This document shows, piece by piece, positions 6,647-13,107 of a DNA stretch of 13,986 bases. How positions within the stretch are numbered: position 1 is the stretch's first letter; each line of letters starts with the position of its first letter. The DNA is from Methanosarcina sp. (GTDB lineage: Archaea > Halobacteriota > Methanosarcinia > Methanosarcinales > Methanosarcinaceae). The notes under the pieces are model-generated. The model was given only the letters and a program-made list of their open reading frames with translations. It was not told the DNA's origin and searched no databases. The position numbers and the translations under genes are program-made. Location: NCBI GenBank assembly GCA_017883485.1, contig JADGNM010000020.1:1-13986 (forward strand), written 5' to 3'.

Positions 6647-7786
6647 ATGCAGTACGATTTTTATAAAAGCCCTCTTCTCAGAGTTTATACCGAAATAGAA
6701 GGCGAATACATGAGAATGAAAACCAGCGGGGCTGCGTCTATTATCATGAGAAAAAACCTTGAGAAAAGCCTTTCTATTTTTGAAGGAGAGAAACCTGCAA
6801 AATTAGAAGTAGATAGGCTAATCTGTTCGACCTGGATGCCTCCGGTCCCGAGCCCGGCTTTCGACCGCCTGGTTAAAAGCCAGCTTTCCTCGATTCTGGG
6901 AAAAATGATTCCGGACCAGGTTACAATCTCCATTACTGAAGAGTGCCCGAACAACTGCATTCACTGTGCTCTCCCTGACACAAAAAACAAGGTGAGGCTT
7001 ACACTGGAAACCGTTAAATCTGCAATTGATCAGGTACTTGAAATGGGCACAACCTTCATAATATTCGACGGAGGCGAGCCCCTGACATATCCTGGATTAG
7101 AAGACCTGATAAATTATGTGGACTCCGGAAAAGCCATTAGCGGAATGTTTACCTCTGGAGTCGGGCTGACCGAAGAGCGAGCCAGCCGCCTGAAAGAAGC
7201 AGGCCTTTATTCCCTGACTGTTAGTTTTGATAGCGCATACGAGGATAAGCACGATTATGTAAGAGGCAGGAAAGGGGTTTTCAAGTGTGCAGTTGAAGCG
7301 GTCAAGAATGGGCTTAGAGCAGGGCTGCTTGTAAATATATATGTGGTGCTTTCCAGGGACAACGTAAACGAGCTTGAAGAATTATACAGTCTCGCAGCAA
7401 AACTTGGCGTTCATGAGCTCTCCTTCTACGAAATAGTTCCCACCGGCAGGTGGATGGATCATGCTTCCGAAATCATGACCTCAAAAGACTTGAGAAAATT
7501 TGACAATTTTGTATCCGGAGTAAGGGAAAAAGAGGGTCCCAGAGTTTTTGCAATTCCGCAGGTCATGAGGACAACTGGCTGTATGGCAGGCAGGAAGTGG
7601 CTGCATATCACCCCGGAAGGGAACATTCTCCCCTGCGCCTGCATCCCTATTCCCTATGGAAATATACATCAAGACAAAGTAAGGGATGTCTGGAAAAAAA
7701 TTAGAGAAGATCCTGCATACAATGCAAAGTATTGCCTCATGAGAAATCCGGAGTTCAGGGAGAAGTACCTGAAAATTTTAGAGTGA
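6647..7786 (+). CDS. Radical SAM enzyme with C-terminal cysteine-rich (SPASM/Twitch-like) region
   Basis: The iron-sulfur motif CPNNCIHC (Cys100, Cys104, Cys107) would hold the [4Fe-4S] cluster that cleaves S-adenosylmethionine. DGGEPL (141-146) is the SAM-contacting GGEP motif. The barrel runs to about residue 300. The C-terminal part has Cys312, Cys330, Cys332 and Cys363 around WLHITPEGNILPC, the pattern of auxiliary-cluster domains in the MoaA/PqqE/NirJ-like group. About 90 residues before the cluster motif form an unusual N-terminal extension. It lies 65 nt after the reductase gene on the same strand and probably shares its transcript, ending at the hairpin after the stop. The substrate cannot be read from sequence; context suggests a role in making or modifying the prenylated compound. 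Confidence 0.87.
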   Translation: MQYDFYKSPLLRVYTEIEGEYMRMKTSGAASIIMRKNLEKSLSIFEGEKPAKLEVDRLICSTWMPPVPSPAFDRLVKSQLSSILGKMIPDQVTISITEECPNNCIHCALPDTKNKVRLTLETVKSAIDQVLEMGTTFIIFDGGEPLTYPGLEDLINYVDSGKAISGMFTSGVGLTEERASRLKEAGLYSLTVSFDSAYEDKHDYVRGRKGVFKCAVEAVKNGLRAGLLVNIYVVLSRDNVNELEELYSLAAKLGVHELSFYEIVPTGRWMDHASEIMTSKDLRKFDNFVSGVREKEGPRVFAIPQVMRTTGCMAGRKWLHITPEGNILPCACIPIPYGNIHQDKVRDVWKKIREDPAYNAKYCLMRNPEFREKYLKILE

Positions 7787-7795
7787 AAAAAGGAC

Positions 7796-7813
7796 GCAGG
7801 TAGAATTACCTGC
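7796..7813 (-). terminator. Hairpin plus T-run terminator for the minus-strand coiled-coil gene
   Basis: GCAGGTA (7796-7802) and TACCTGC (7807-7813) form a perfect seven-base stem with a four-base loop. Read on the minus strand the stem is followed by GTCCTTTTTT, the layout of an intrinsic terminator for the gene ending at 7864. Confidence 0.55.
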
Positions 7814-7826
7814 AACCGAAATTAAA

Positions 7827-7853
7827 GCGCTTAGGCAGCGCAAATTTTGTTTT
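7827..7853 (+). terminator. Hairpin plus T-rich terminator for the plus-strand radical SAM cassette
   Basis: GCGCT (7827-7831) and AGCGC (7837-7841) form a five-base GC-rich stem around TAGGC, followed on the plus strand by AAATTTTGTTTT. It lies 40 bases after the radical SAM stop and is interleaved with the minus-strand terminator, so the two units meet here. Confidence 0.5.
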
Positions 7854-7863
7854 GTGAGACGAA

Positions 7864-8721
7864 TTAGACTAAACCAGATCTCTGAAGAGTCATCAGGTCT
7901 TCGGTAGTAAGTTTTGCACCGCCCTTGAACTTTTCGAAGATGGACTTTGCATCCTTCTGGAGTTCGGACTTGACGACGCGGGACTTTCCATCTTTGTCTT
8001 TCTTCTTGAGCTTGAAAATTTCTTTGTCAATATCTCTTATTTCTTTTTGAGCATTGATGAAAATCTTGTGCTGTTCGTCTGCCGCTTCCTGAGCTTTTAC
8101 GAAGTCCCTGTGGGCGACGTCAGATTCTGCCCTTGTTCTGTCAGCTTCCTTGAAAGCGATAATCATTTTCTCATGATGTTCCTGGGCCTGTCTGGCATAA
8201 TCTGCCATCTGGTTATGGAATTCGGAAGCTTCATCCCTGATCTTCTGAGCATCGTCCAGGATATTCTTTAATTCCAGGTTGCCCTCGAGCTGGACTTTTT
8301 TGGCCTGATACTGCTTTTGAAGCTGAGTAATTTTGCCAACGAGCTCCCTTTCCTTGGTTGTGCTCAGGACTTCGGTTTGCTGTGTGAATTCAAGACGGTC
8401 GATATCCTTTCTCAGGGCTTTGATGGATGGTCCGCCCAGGTTATTTTGCTTCCTGATGGAATCGGCCTTTGAAAATAATTCATTTGCTTGGGCGTTGGTA
8501 TCATCGCGTTTATTCTTGTACTCACTGACCTTCTCATTTACTTCGTCCCTGAGTACTTTTAATTCCTGAGCTTCGTTGATAAGGTCTTTTGTCTTCTTGT
8601 TCAGTTCATTACGCTTTGCGGCGAGAGCGCTGGCTTCTGTATTTAAAACGTTTCTTTTTTCCTTGGATTCTTCAGAAATGTCTTTCAGATCTGATCTTTT
8701 TTTCTGCAATTCTTTTAGCAT
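7864..8721 (-). CDS. Long coiled-coil protein, COG1340-like, second gene of the serB unit
   Basis: The 285-residue protein is almost wholly charged heptad-like helix, with a glycine break near residues 94-98 (NLGGP) dividing two coiled-coil arms (about 1-92 and 100-240). A Lys-rich hinge precedes a C-terminal motif, DAKSIFEKFKGGAKLTTEDLM (about 257-277), that looks like a small conserved helical end-piece. There are no membrane segments, nucleotide-binding sites or signal peptide, so it is probably cytosolic and structural or scaffolding. GGGAGGT lies ten bases before the ATG. It follows the broken serB gene by 49 nt on the same strand and may have been named phosphoserine phosphatase elsewhere because of that neighbour, but it has no HAD motif. 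Assignment to COG1340 is from memory of the pattern. Confidence 0.8.
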   Translation of the reverse strand: MLKELQKKRSDLKDISEESKEKRNVLNTEASALAAKRNELNKKTKDLINEAQELKVLRDEVNEKVSEYKNKRDDTNAQANELFSKADSIRKQNNLGGPSIKALRKDIDRLEFTQQTEVLSTTKERELVGKITQLQKQYQAKKVQLEGNLELKNILDDAQKIRDEASEFHNQMADYARQAQEHHEKMIIAFKEADRTRAESDVAHRDFVKAQEAADEQHKIFINAQKEIRDIDKEIFKLKKKDKDGKSRVVKSELQKDAKSIFEKFKGGAKLTTEDLMTLQRSGLV

Positions 8722-8741
8722 CTCCTATTGTACCTCCCGAT

Positions 8742-8757
8742 CCAGCAAAAAAGCTGG
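8742..8757 (-). repeat. Hairpin between serB and the coiled-coil gene
   Basis: CCAGC (8742-8746) and GCTGG (8753-8757) form a perfect five-base stem with a six-base loop, read as TTTTTT on the transcribed strand. It lies just after the serB stop and before the ribosome-binding site of the next gene. It may be a processing or partial termination point within the unit. Confidence 0.35.
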
Positions 8758-8770
8758 CATTTTAGTAATT

Positions 8771-9333
8771 CTACTGTTCGATGTCGACATGCTGTGCCTG
8801 ATTACAATACTGATAAGTAAGAGATTCAAGAACGGGGATAATGGATTTGAGATCTTTTTTTGTTATGACCACATCCGCATACTCCCTCAGGATGGGCTTG
8901 GGATTGAAAGCTATGGCAAAACCTGCCTTTTCAAAGACACAGGCATCATTTGCACCATCTCCGAACTACACACCGCTCGGGCCGTACCTACCATTTCAGC
9001 CGAAATGGAAAATCCTCTGGAAACGAGTGCAGTCTTATAGTCTCTATTTTTAATGTTAAGGATAAGTTCTGCTGCTCCCTGCATAAGATTAATTTGATTC
9101 ACTGCATCAAGGGCAGTTTCAAGGGGAAGTCCCTCAAGAAGGTTTACCCTTTCTGCAAGCGCTTGCCCGAAATCAAGGTCTCCACACATCGCTCTCTTCG
9201 TAATCTCCTCTACTTTGCTTACAACACCTGCAGCCCTGGCGAGCTCATCGATGGTCTCAGCATCTATAAGAGTACTATCCATATCAAAAACAATCATTTT
9301 GTTTTCAGTAGAGTCGTGCGTAGGACAGTTCAC
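8771..9333 (-). pseudogene. serB: Phosphoserine phosphatase, broken by an internal deletion and frameshifts
   Basis: SerB removes phosphate from O-phosphoserine in the last step of serine synthesis. The N-terminal part (GTG 9333 or ATG 9297 to about 8986) has the HAD motif I FDMDSTLID. Motif II reads SRG instead of the expected SGG. After ISAEMVG the frame changes and a segment RPERCVV follows (8984-8964); at about 8963 the frame changes again to GDGANDACVFEKAGFAIAFNPKP, which carries the motif IV aspartates and runs to a TAG at 8771. By comparison with the Methanocaldococcus enzyme, roughly 48 residues are missing between motif II and motif IV, including the motif III lysine. All pieces are plainly from one SerB, so this is a degraded gene unless the assembly is wrong. 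A TATA-like palindrome lies upstream. Confidence 0.85.
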
Positions 9334-9701
9334 TCAATCAAAACCTAGACCTGTATAGTTATAGATATAACGGGACCGTCTCCCGGGGAAAGTGCATGTT
9401 GCCCGAGGTACCTTTTTCATGGTACATCCGCAGCCTGATATAACATATTTGCCCTGACATTAAAAGCCCACCAAAGGATAACTTTTTCAAACATAATACG
9501 GGTTCTGCAAAACAGACCACAAAACAACAGCATCGATGTCAACGTTTTTGATTGAAATAAATCACATTCCTTTTAAGCTTTTCGGAGGAGCGATTAAACG
9601 TACTTAATAAAAATTATCGATCGAAAATATATTTATGAAATATCTGTGATATGTGAGTGGTATTGCCAAAAGGATTAATAAACCCTTCAAGAATTCCATT
9701 A
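9334..9701. other. Divergent regulatory region between serB and mtd
   Basis: No gene is seen here. Next to serB lies the palindrome GTTATAGATATAAC (9358-9371), in the position of the serB TATA box. It is followed by two small GC-containing hairpins: CGGGA/TCCCG (9371-9385) and GTACC/GGTAC (9408-9425). The middle (9430-9600) shows nothing distinct except GGAGGAGCG near 9583, with no start codon at matching distance. The mtd promoter occupies the right side. Confidence 0.45.
9621..9637 (+). promoter_or_regulatory. TATA-box promoter of mtd
   Basis: TCGAAAATATATTTATG is a strong archaeal TATA-like box with a purine-rich BRE before it. Initiation about 25 nt downstream (near 9655) would leave an 80-nt leader before ATG 9737, or about 55 nt before the duplicated ATG at 9711. 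Confidence 0.5.
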
Positions 9702-9753
9702 TTGAATAAAATGGTCAACGCAGGATTTTGAAAAAAATGGTCAACGTAGGCTT
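9702..9753 (+). repeat. 26-bp tandem duplication across the mtd start codon
   Basis: Bases 9702-9727 and 9728-9753 are adjacent 26-base copies that differ at only three positions. Each contains AAAATGGTCAACG. The first copy gives a six-codon mini-ORF (ATG 9711, encoding MVNAGF, TGA 9729-9731), out of frame with mtd. The second copy holds the real mtd start (ATG 9737, MVNVGF...). Confidence 0.9.
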
Positions 9754-10567
9754 TATAAAAATGGGCAATCTGGGAATGAGCCAGGTTATTGATCTTATCC
9801 AGGATGAGATTGCAGCGCGAGAGGGAATTACTGTAAGGGTATTCGGAACAGGTGCTAAGATGGGTCCCGCCGAGGCTGCAGCAACTGAAAGTTTCAAGCA
9901 GTGGAAACCAGACTTTGTAGTGATTATTAGCCCTAACGCAGCAGCTCCTGGTCCCGCTGCAGCCCGCGAAGTCTGGAGGGACTTCCCCTGCATCGTGGTC
10001 TCAGACGGCCCAACAAAGAAGGAAGCCAGAGAAACTCTTGAGCAGGAAGGCTTCGGATATATTATCCTCCCGGTAGATCCTCTCATCGGAGCAAAGAGAG
10101 AGTTTTTGGACCCGGTGGAGATGGCGGATTTCAATTCCGATGCAATGAAAGTGCTTGCTATTTGCGGTGTTGTAAGACTAATCCATGAAGAACTGGACAA
10201 ATTAACCGAGCATGTTGCTTCCGGAAAGTCAGGAAAGGGACTTGAGCTTCCTCATATCTTTGCAAAACCTGAAAAGTGTGTTGAGTATGCAGCCTTTTCA
10301 AATCCCTATGCAAAGGCAAAGGCTCTTGCTGCTCTTCATATGGCTGAAAGGGTGGCACAGGTTAACTTCCCTGCCTGTTTTATGCTAAAAGATGTTGAGC
10401 AGATATGCCTGACAGCGGCAGCCGGACACGAGATCATGAGAGCAGCTGCCGAGCTTGCAATTCAGGCTAGGGAAATTGAAAAATCCAATGATACAGTCTT
10501 CAGGCAGCCCCACGCAAAGAATGGCACTCTGCTGAGAAAGACCAGATTATATGAAAAACCGGAATAA
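9737..10567 (+). CDS. mtd: F420-dependent methylenetetrahydromethanopterin dehydrogenase
   Basis: Mtd reversibly oxidises methylene-tetrahydromethanopterin (or the sarcinapterin form) to the methenyl form with coenzyme F420. It acts in CO2 reduction to methane and, in reverse, in methyl-group oxidation. The 276-residue product has normal family length and its characteristic segments: VGFIKMGNLGMSQVIDL near the start, GTGAKMGPAEA (37-47), ISPNAAAPGPAAAREVW (64-80), SDGPTKK (89-95), and the Asn-Pro-Tyr-Ala-Lys-Ala region (189-194) before a helical C-terminus. I start it at ATG 9737, because homologues begin MVNVGFIKMG-like; the in-frame TTG 9728 is less likely. There is no obvious Shine-Dalgarno sequence. 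The leader carries a duplicated copy of the start region that could affect translation. It is apparently monocistronic, with DUF2111 convergent downstream. Confidence 0.96.
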   Translation: MVNVGFIKMGNLGMSQVIDLIQDEIAAREGITVRVFGTGAKMGPAEAAATESFKQWKPDFVVIISPNAAAPGPAAAREVWRDFPCIVVSDGPTKKEARETLEQEGFGYIILPVDPLIGAKREFLDPVEMADFNSDAMKVLAICGVVRLIHEELDKLTEHVASGKSGKGLELPHIFAKPEKCVEYAAFSNPYAKAKALAALHMAERVAQVNFPACFMLKDVEQICLTAAAGHEIMRAAAELAIQAREIEKSNDTVFRQPHAKNGTLLRKTRLYEKPE

Positions 10568-10639
10568 ACATCGGAAAATCATTTAAGATTTTGAAATCGA
10601 AGCCTCGGTCTTCAATTCGTTCCCTGAAACAATTGCTCA

Positions 10640-11035
10640 TTATTTAATAGATGTTATTTTTTTTGCACTTTCCACTTCTTCAAGTACGAAAACATATTCC
10701 TGAAAAACTGCAGGAAGGTCAATAGTAGTCAGCAGGTCTACGATTCCAAGAGCTACAATGACGTTTCCGTCCTTTGAGCAGATGGGTGCAACAACTACAT
10801 GTTTTCCTTTATACGTACCTTCCGTGGGAACTTCATGGATAACTTTGTTAGTCTTCAATACCTTTTCCAGCACAGGCCCTGTGTAGTCCCTGTCAAGGAT
10901 TGCCCCTTTTTCAAGGCGAAGCCCTTTTCTTTTGAGGCTTCGAATGGTTGTAGGCAGCCCAATAAGCAAATGTACTGCAATTGCAATTGATTCAAGATCT
11001 TCAGGCCCTGAGTCTTCTGATATAGATAGGGAAAT
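10640..11035 (-). CDS. DUF2111-family protein, start codon uncertain (possible AUU)
   Basis: The readable frame begins after a TAA and runs ENISLSISEDSGPEDLESIAIAVHLLIGLPTTIRSL and onward to VFVLEEVESAKKITSIK. The body resembles the small methanogen family DUF2111, whose function is unknown. The only conventional start is TTG at 10969, which lacks a ribosome-binding site and would cut off the first predicted helix. A strong Shine-Dalgarno match (GGGGGTGA, 11047-11040) sits just before an AUU codon at 11035, so I extend the gene to there; a mutated ATG or an indel near the start would look the same. The protein has no membrane segment or catalytic motif; a hydrophobic central strand (HVVVAPICSKDGNVIVALGIVDLL) suggests a small ligand-binding-type fold. 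It converges on mtd. Confidence 0.65.
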   Translation of the reverse strand: MSLSISEDSGPEDLESIAIAVHLLIGLPTTIRSLKRKGLRLEKGAILDRDYTGPVLEKVLKTNKVIHEVPTEGTYKGKHVVVAPICSKDGNVIVALGIVDLLTTIDLPAVFQEYVFVLEEVESAKKITSIK

Positions 11036-11152
11036 ATTTTCACCCCCTTAATTACTGGTGACCTACATGAACAAAAAGAGGAATCTCAAAAATAGAAGCT
11101 TGATTCCACTTTTTGGCCATAGTTAGAGTATATTTTTCCAAAGAATATATAG

Positions 11153-11815
11153 TCACTCCTTATTCTCAAGCGCTCTTATAAACGCCTGCTTATGCCGTTC
11201 CCCTGACTCATGAATCCCTCCTAAATCTCCACGGGCTGCTCTGCAGGGATAATGCTGGATTAGCAGCCCGGCTTTAGGAGGCGCATCCTTTACAGGAAGT
11301 CCAACTATTTCTTTTGCCATATGCCATGTACTCCCGCAGGGTGCACCTTTTATTACTTTAACTTCGGAGATTTTCCCATTCTCAGTCTTTACTTTCAGTA
11401 CAGGAGACCCGAATATATCCGTAAATGGCCTGTTGTAGGCATTGGGCTCAAGGCTGCAGCAAATCTCATCCACCTCTATATTCATACCGGACGCTTCTGA
11501 AATCTTATTGAGTTCGGGGATTGAGGCCCTGGATGGTCCACCTGGAACTATCAGGGAGCGCACGCCAGCCTCTGCCGCAAGTTTTGCAATTGAGAATGTC
11601 AGATCCGGATGCAAGGAGTATGTAATTACGATTTCGGCAGAAAAAACGCGTCGGTCGAAATTAATGGATTCCAGAAATTCATCCGGCTCTTCAATGAATA
11701 CGGGCACGAACTCAGGCAAATCAGCAGTTACAACCGAAAAATCACTGTGTTCCTTAATGGTTTCAATCAGACGGTGCCCATATTTGCCCCGTGTGATAAC
11801 TCCTATTACTGTCAT
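11153..11815 (-). CDS. dTMP_synthase/DUF166-family protein (putative archaeal thymidylate synthase-like)
   Basis: The family (COG1810) was named after a Methanothermobacter protein reported as a thymidylate synthase; how well that activity is proven I cannot judge. The 220-residue product starts with a Rossmann-like strand (TVIGVITRGKYGHRLIETI, 2-20). It then has PEFVPVFIEEP, ITYSLHPDLT (64-73), a glycine-rich VPGGPSRAS (90-98), and four well-placed cysteines: Cys119-Cys120, Cys160 in GAPCGSTW, and Cys191 in QHYPCRA. These suggest metal or Fe-S binding or a catalytic thiol. It has no ThyA or ThyX motif. It diverges from tmk, which acts on dTMP, and that fits the family name. A TATA-like AT-rich stretch (about 11843-11850) lies about 30 nt upstream, predicting a short leader. 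Confidence 0.85.
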   Translation of the reverse strand: MTVIGVITRGKYGHRLIETIKEHSDFSVVTADLPEFVPVFIEEPDEFLESINFDRRVFSAEIVITYSLHPDLTFSIAKLAAEAGVRSLIVPGGPSRASIPELNKISEASGMNIEVDEICCSLEPNAYNRPFTDIFGSPVLKVKTENGKISEVKVIKGAPCGSTWHMAKEIVGLPVKDAPPKAGLLIQHYPCRAARGDLGGIHESGERHKQAFIRALENKE

Positions 11816-11968
11816 TATTCAAAGCTATTTTTGATATTGCATAAATAGATGTTTATTTTATTTGGGGCTGATGCCATGGAATTGTCGGTTGTATGTAAAC
11901 TCCCTGTAGAGTATAAATACACTCAGTGCGTTTCAGTAGAGAACCTTTAAAGAAAAAAGACGGTCCTT
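11816..11968. promoter_or_regulatory. Divergent promoter region for the DUF166 gene and tmk
   Basis: On the plus strand GAGTATAAATACAC (11909-11922) is a clear TATA box, about 55 nt before the tmk ATG. On the minus strand, the complement of GCATAAATAGA (11843-11853) lies about 30 nt before the DUF166 start. The two promoters are about 60 bases apart, so a shared regulator could sit between them; no palindrome is visible there. Confidence 0.5.
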
Positions 11969-12586
11969 ATGAGAGGCAAACTGATCACACTTGAAGGTAT
12001 TGACGGCTCAGGTAAAAGCACTGTAGCCAAAAAACTTCAGGAGAACCCTGAAATTACTGCTTTTGAACCCGTTTTTACCAGGGAACCAACAAGAGGTACC
12101 CTTACTGGAACCGCTGTGGAAAAGGCTATCCAGTCGAATACCGACCAGCTTGCTGAGCTCTTCCTTTTCACAGCCGATCATGCCGAGCATCTGGCAAAGC
12201 TTGTAAAACCGGCACTTGAAAATGGAAAAACAGTTATTTCCGACCGCTATTCTGACAGCCGCTATGCGTATCAGGGTATTACCCTGAAAAAATATCTGGA
12301 AAATCCGCTTGAGTGGATAAAAAATCTACATCGAAGCTGGACAGTTGTCCCTGATCTGACTTTTCTGTTTGATATCAGACCCGAGATCTCAGTTGAGCGC
12401 TGCGGGAGGCGGGGATATCAAAGTAAGTTCGAAAAGATAGATTTTTTACGAGGAGTCAGAGAGATTTTTCTCAGGCTTGCAGATGAAGAACCTGATCGCT
12501 TCATTGTAATCGATGCCTCTCAGCCCCCTCAAGAAATAGAAATGGAAGTCACAGAAGAGGTCCTGGAATTTCTGCGTAGATACTGA
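11969..12586 (+). CDS. tmk: Thymidylate kinase (dTMP kinase)
   Basis: The enzyme phosphorylates dTMP to dTDP with ATP. The P-loop is GIDGSGKST (10-18). FTREP (36-40) is the dTMP-binding segment, and SDRYSDSRYAYQG (91-103) is the DRY motif with its following Tyr/Gln residues. RCGRRGYQSKFE (144-155) corresponds to the LID region, which has several arginines. The length (205) is typical. The start at ATG 11969 gives MRGKLITLEGIDG, the usual position of strand 1. The ribosome-binding site is weak. The gene is divergent from a dTMP_synthase-family gene, consistent with neighbouring steps of dTTP synthesis. No terminator with a T-run is evident; a hairpin lies 90 nt downstream. Confidence 0.95.
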   Translation: MRGKLITLEGIDGSGKSTVAKKLQENPEITAFEPVFTREPTRGTLTGTAVEKAIQSNTDQLAELFLFTADHAEHLAKLVKPALENGKTVISDRYSDSRYAYQGITLKKYLENPLEWIKNLHRSWTVVPDLTFLFDIRPEISVERCGRRGYQSKFEKIDFLRGVREIFLRLADEEPDRFIVIDASQPPQEIEMEVTEEVLEFLRRY

Positions 12587-12616
12587 TCCGGAAACATGCT
12601 CAATTGGGAGCCAAAC

Positions 12617-12646
12617 CAAAAAAATGAAAATGAAAATGAAAAAAGA
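12617..12646 (+). repeat. ATGAAA micro-repeat
   Basis: After the tmk stop, ATGAAA occurs three times in tandem, flanked by A-runs. It is a short simple repeat, likely to vary in length between strains, with no visible role. Confidence 0.6.
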
Positions 12647-12676
12647 AGATTTCAAATTTGATCAGTAGCTTACCTC

Positions 12677-12695
12677 CGATAGAAAAGTGCTATCG
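12677..12695. terminator. Hairpin between convergent tmk and the 86-aa gene
   Basis: CGATAG (12677-12682) and CTATCG (12690-12695) form a perfect six-base stem around a seven-base loop, three bases past the stop of the minus-strand gene. It may stop transcription from either side, though no T-run follows directly. Confidence 0.35.
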
Positions 12696-12697
12696 TG

Positions 12698-12958
12698 TTA
12701 AAGCCCATTATCGTCTGCAAATTTAATCAGGGCCTCTCCGAGCATCCTGACGTGTGCAGGATTAAGGTTGAACCTGGACCTTTTTACTCCCCCGCGTTCT
12801 TTTGCAAGCTCGACATATTCCTTTTCGAAACGGTCACTGTGAGCTAGTGAGATGGTCATATACCAGCCTCCTCCCATCTTGATCTCCACATATCCATCTC
12901 CACTTTTCCCCTCAGTGCTTTCCTCAATATCTTCTTCAGATACGTTTTCTTTTACCAT
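12698..12958 (-). CDS. Conserved-looking hypothetical protein, 86 aa
   Basis: I do not recognise a named family. The protein begins with an acidic, probably disordered segment (residues 1-20, rich in Glu and Ser). It continues with a beta-hairpin-like part around YVEIKMGGGWYMTISLAH (23-40). It ends with a basic strand (RSRFNLNP) and an amphipathic helix (VRMLGEALIKFADDNG). The fold recalls small transcription-coactivator or ligand-binding modules, but that is only an impression. GAGGT eight bases before ATG 12958 supports the start. Upstream are a TATA-like stretch and a 30-bp tandem repeat (13003-13062), which suggest regulated expression. Confidence 0.7.
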   Translation of the reverse strand: MVKENVSEEDIEESTEGKSGDGYVEIKMGGGWYMTISLAHSDRFEKEYVELAKERGGVKRSRFNLNPAHVRMLGEALIKFADDNGL

Positions 12959-13002
12959 ACTGTAAAACCTCGCAAATCTTAGTACTTAAATTGGAATCCT
13001 TT

Positions 13003-13062
13003 GCTCAAATATAAAGATACCCACTGAATGTAGCTCGAATGTAAAGATATCCACTGATTATA
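13003..13062. repeat. Two tandem 30-bp repeats upstream of the 86-aa gene
   Basis: Bases 13003-13032 and 13033-13062 are adjacent 30-base copies with about 25 identical positions, sharing TAAAGATA and CCACTGA. The first copy includes a minus-strand TATA-like sequence at a suitable distance from ATG 12958. The second copy runs into the palindrome CTGATTATATCAG (13055-13067). This arrangement could be a duplicated regulator-binding site. Confidence 0.7.
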
Positions 13063-13107
13063 TCAGATATACAAACGCAAGATTGAGAAAAACCTGATAT
13101 GCATCAA

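Noticed and set aside
8966..8971. In-frame TAG inside serB as a pyrrolysine codon
   Set aside because: The TAG appears only if the downstream frame is extended backwards; the adjacent frame reads TGT GTA GTT and matches the expected SerB sequence, so a frameshift explains it better.
8576..9348. Plus-strand frames across the coiled-coil and serB region
   Set aside because: They are antisense to recognisable SerB and coiled-coil sequence and have no features of their own.
10855..11043. Alternative minus frame starting GTG 11043 with a good ribosome-binding site
   Set aside because: Its translation soon departs from the DUF2111 sequence and ends after 62 codons; only the neighbouring frame continues the family pattern. 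It could mark a frameshift at the gene start, which is noted with the gene.
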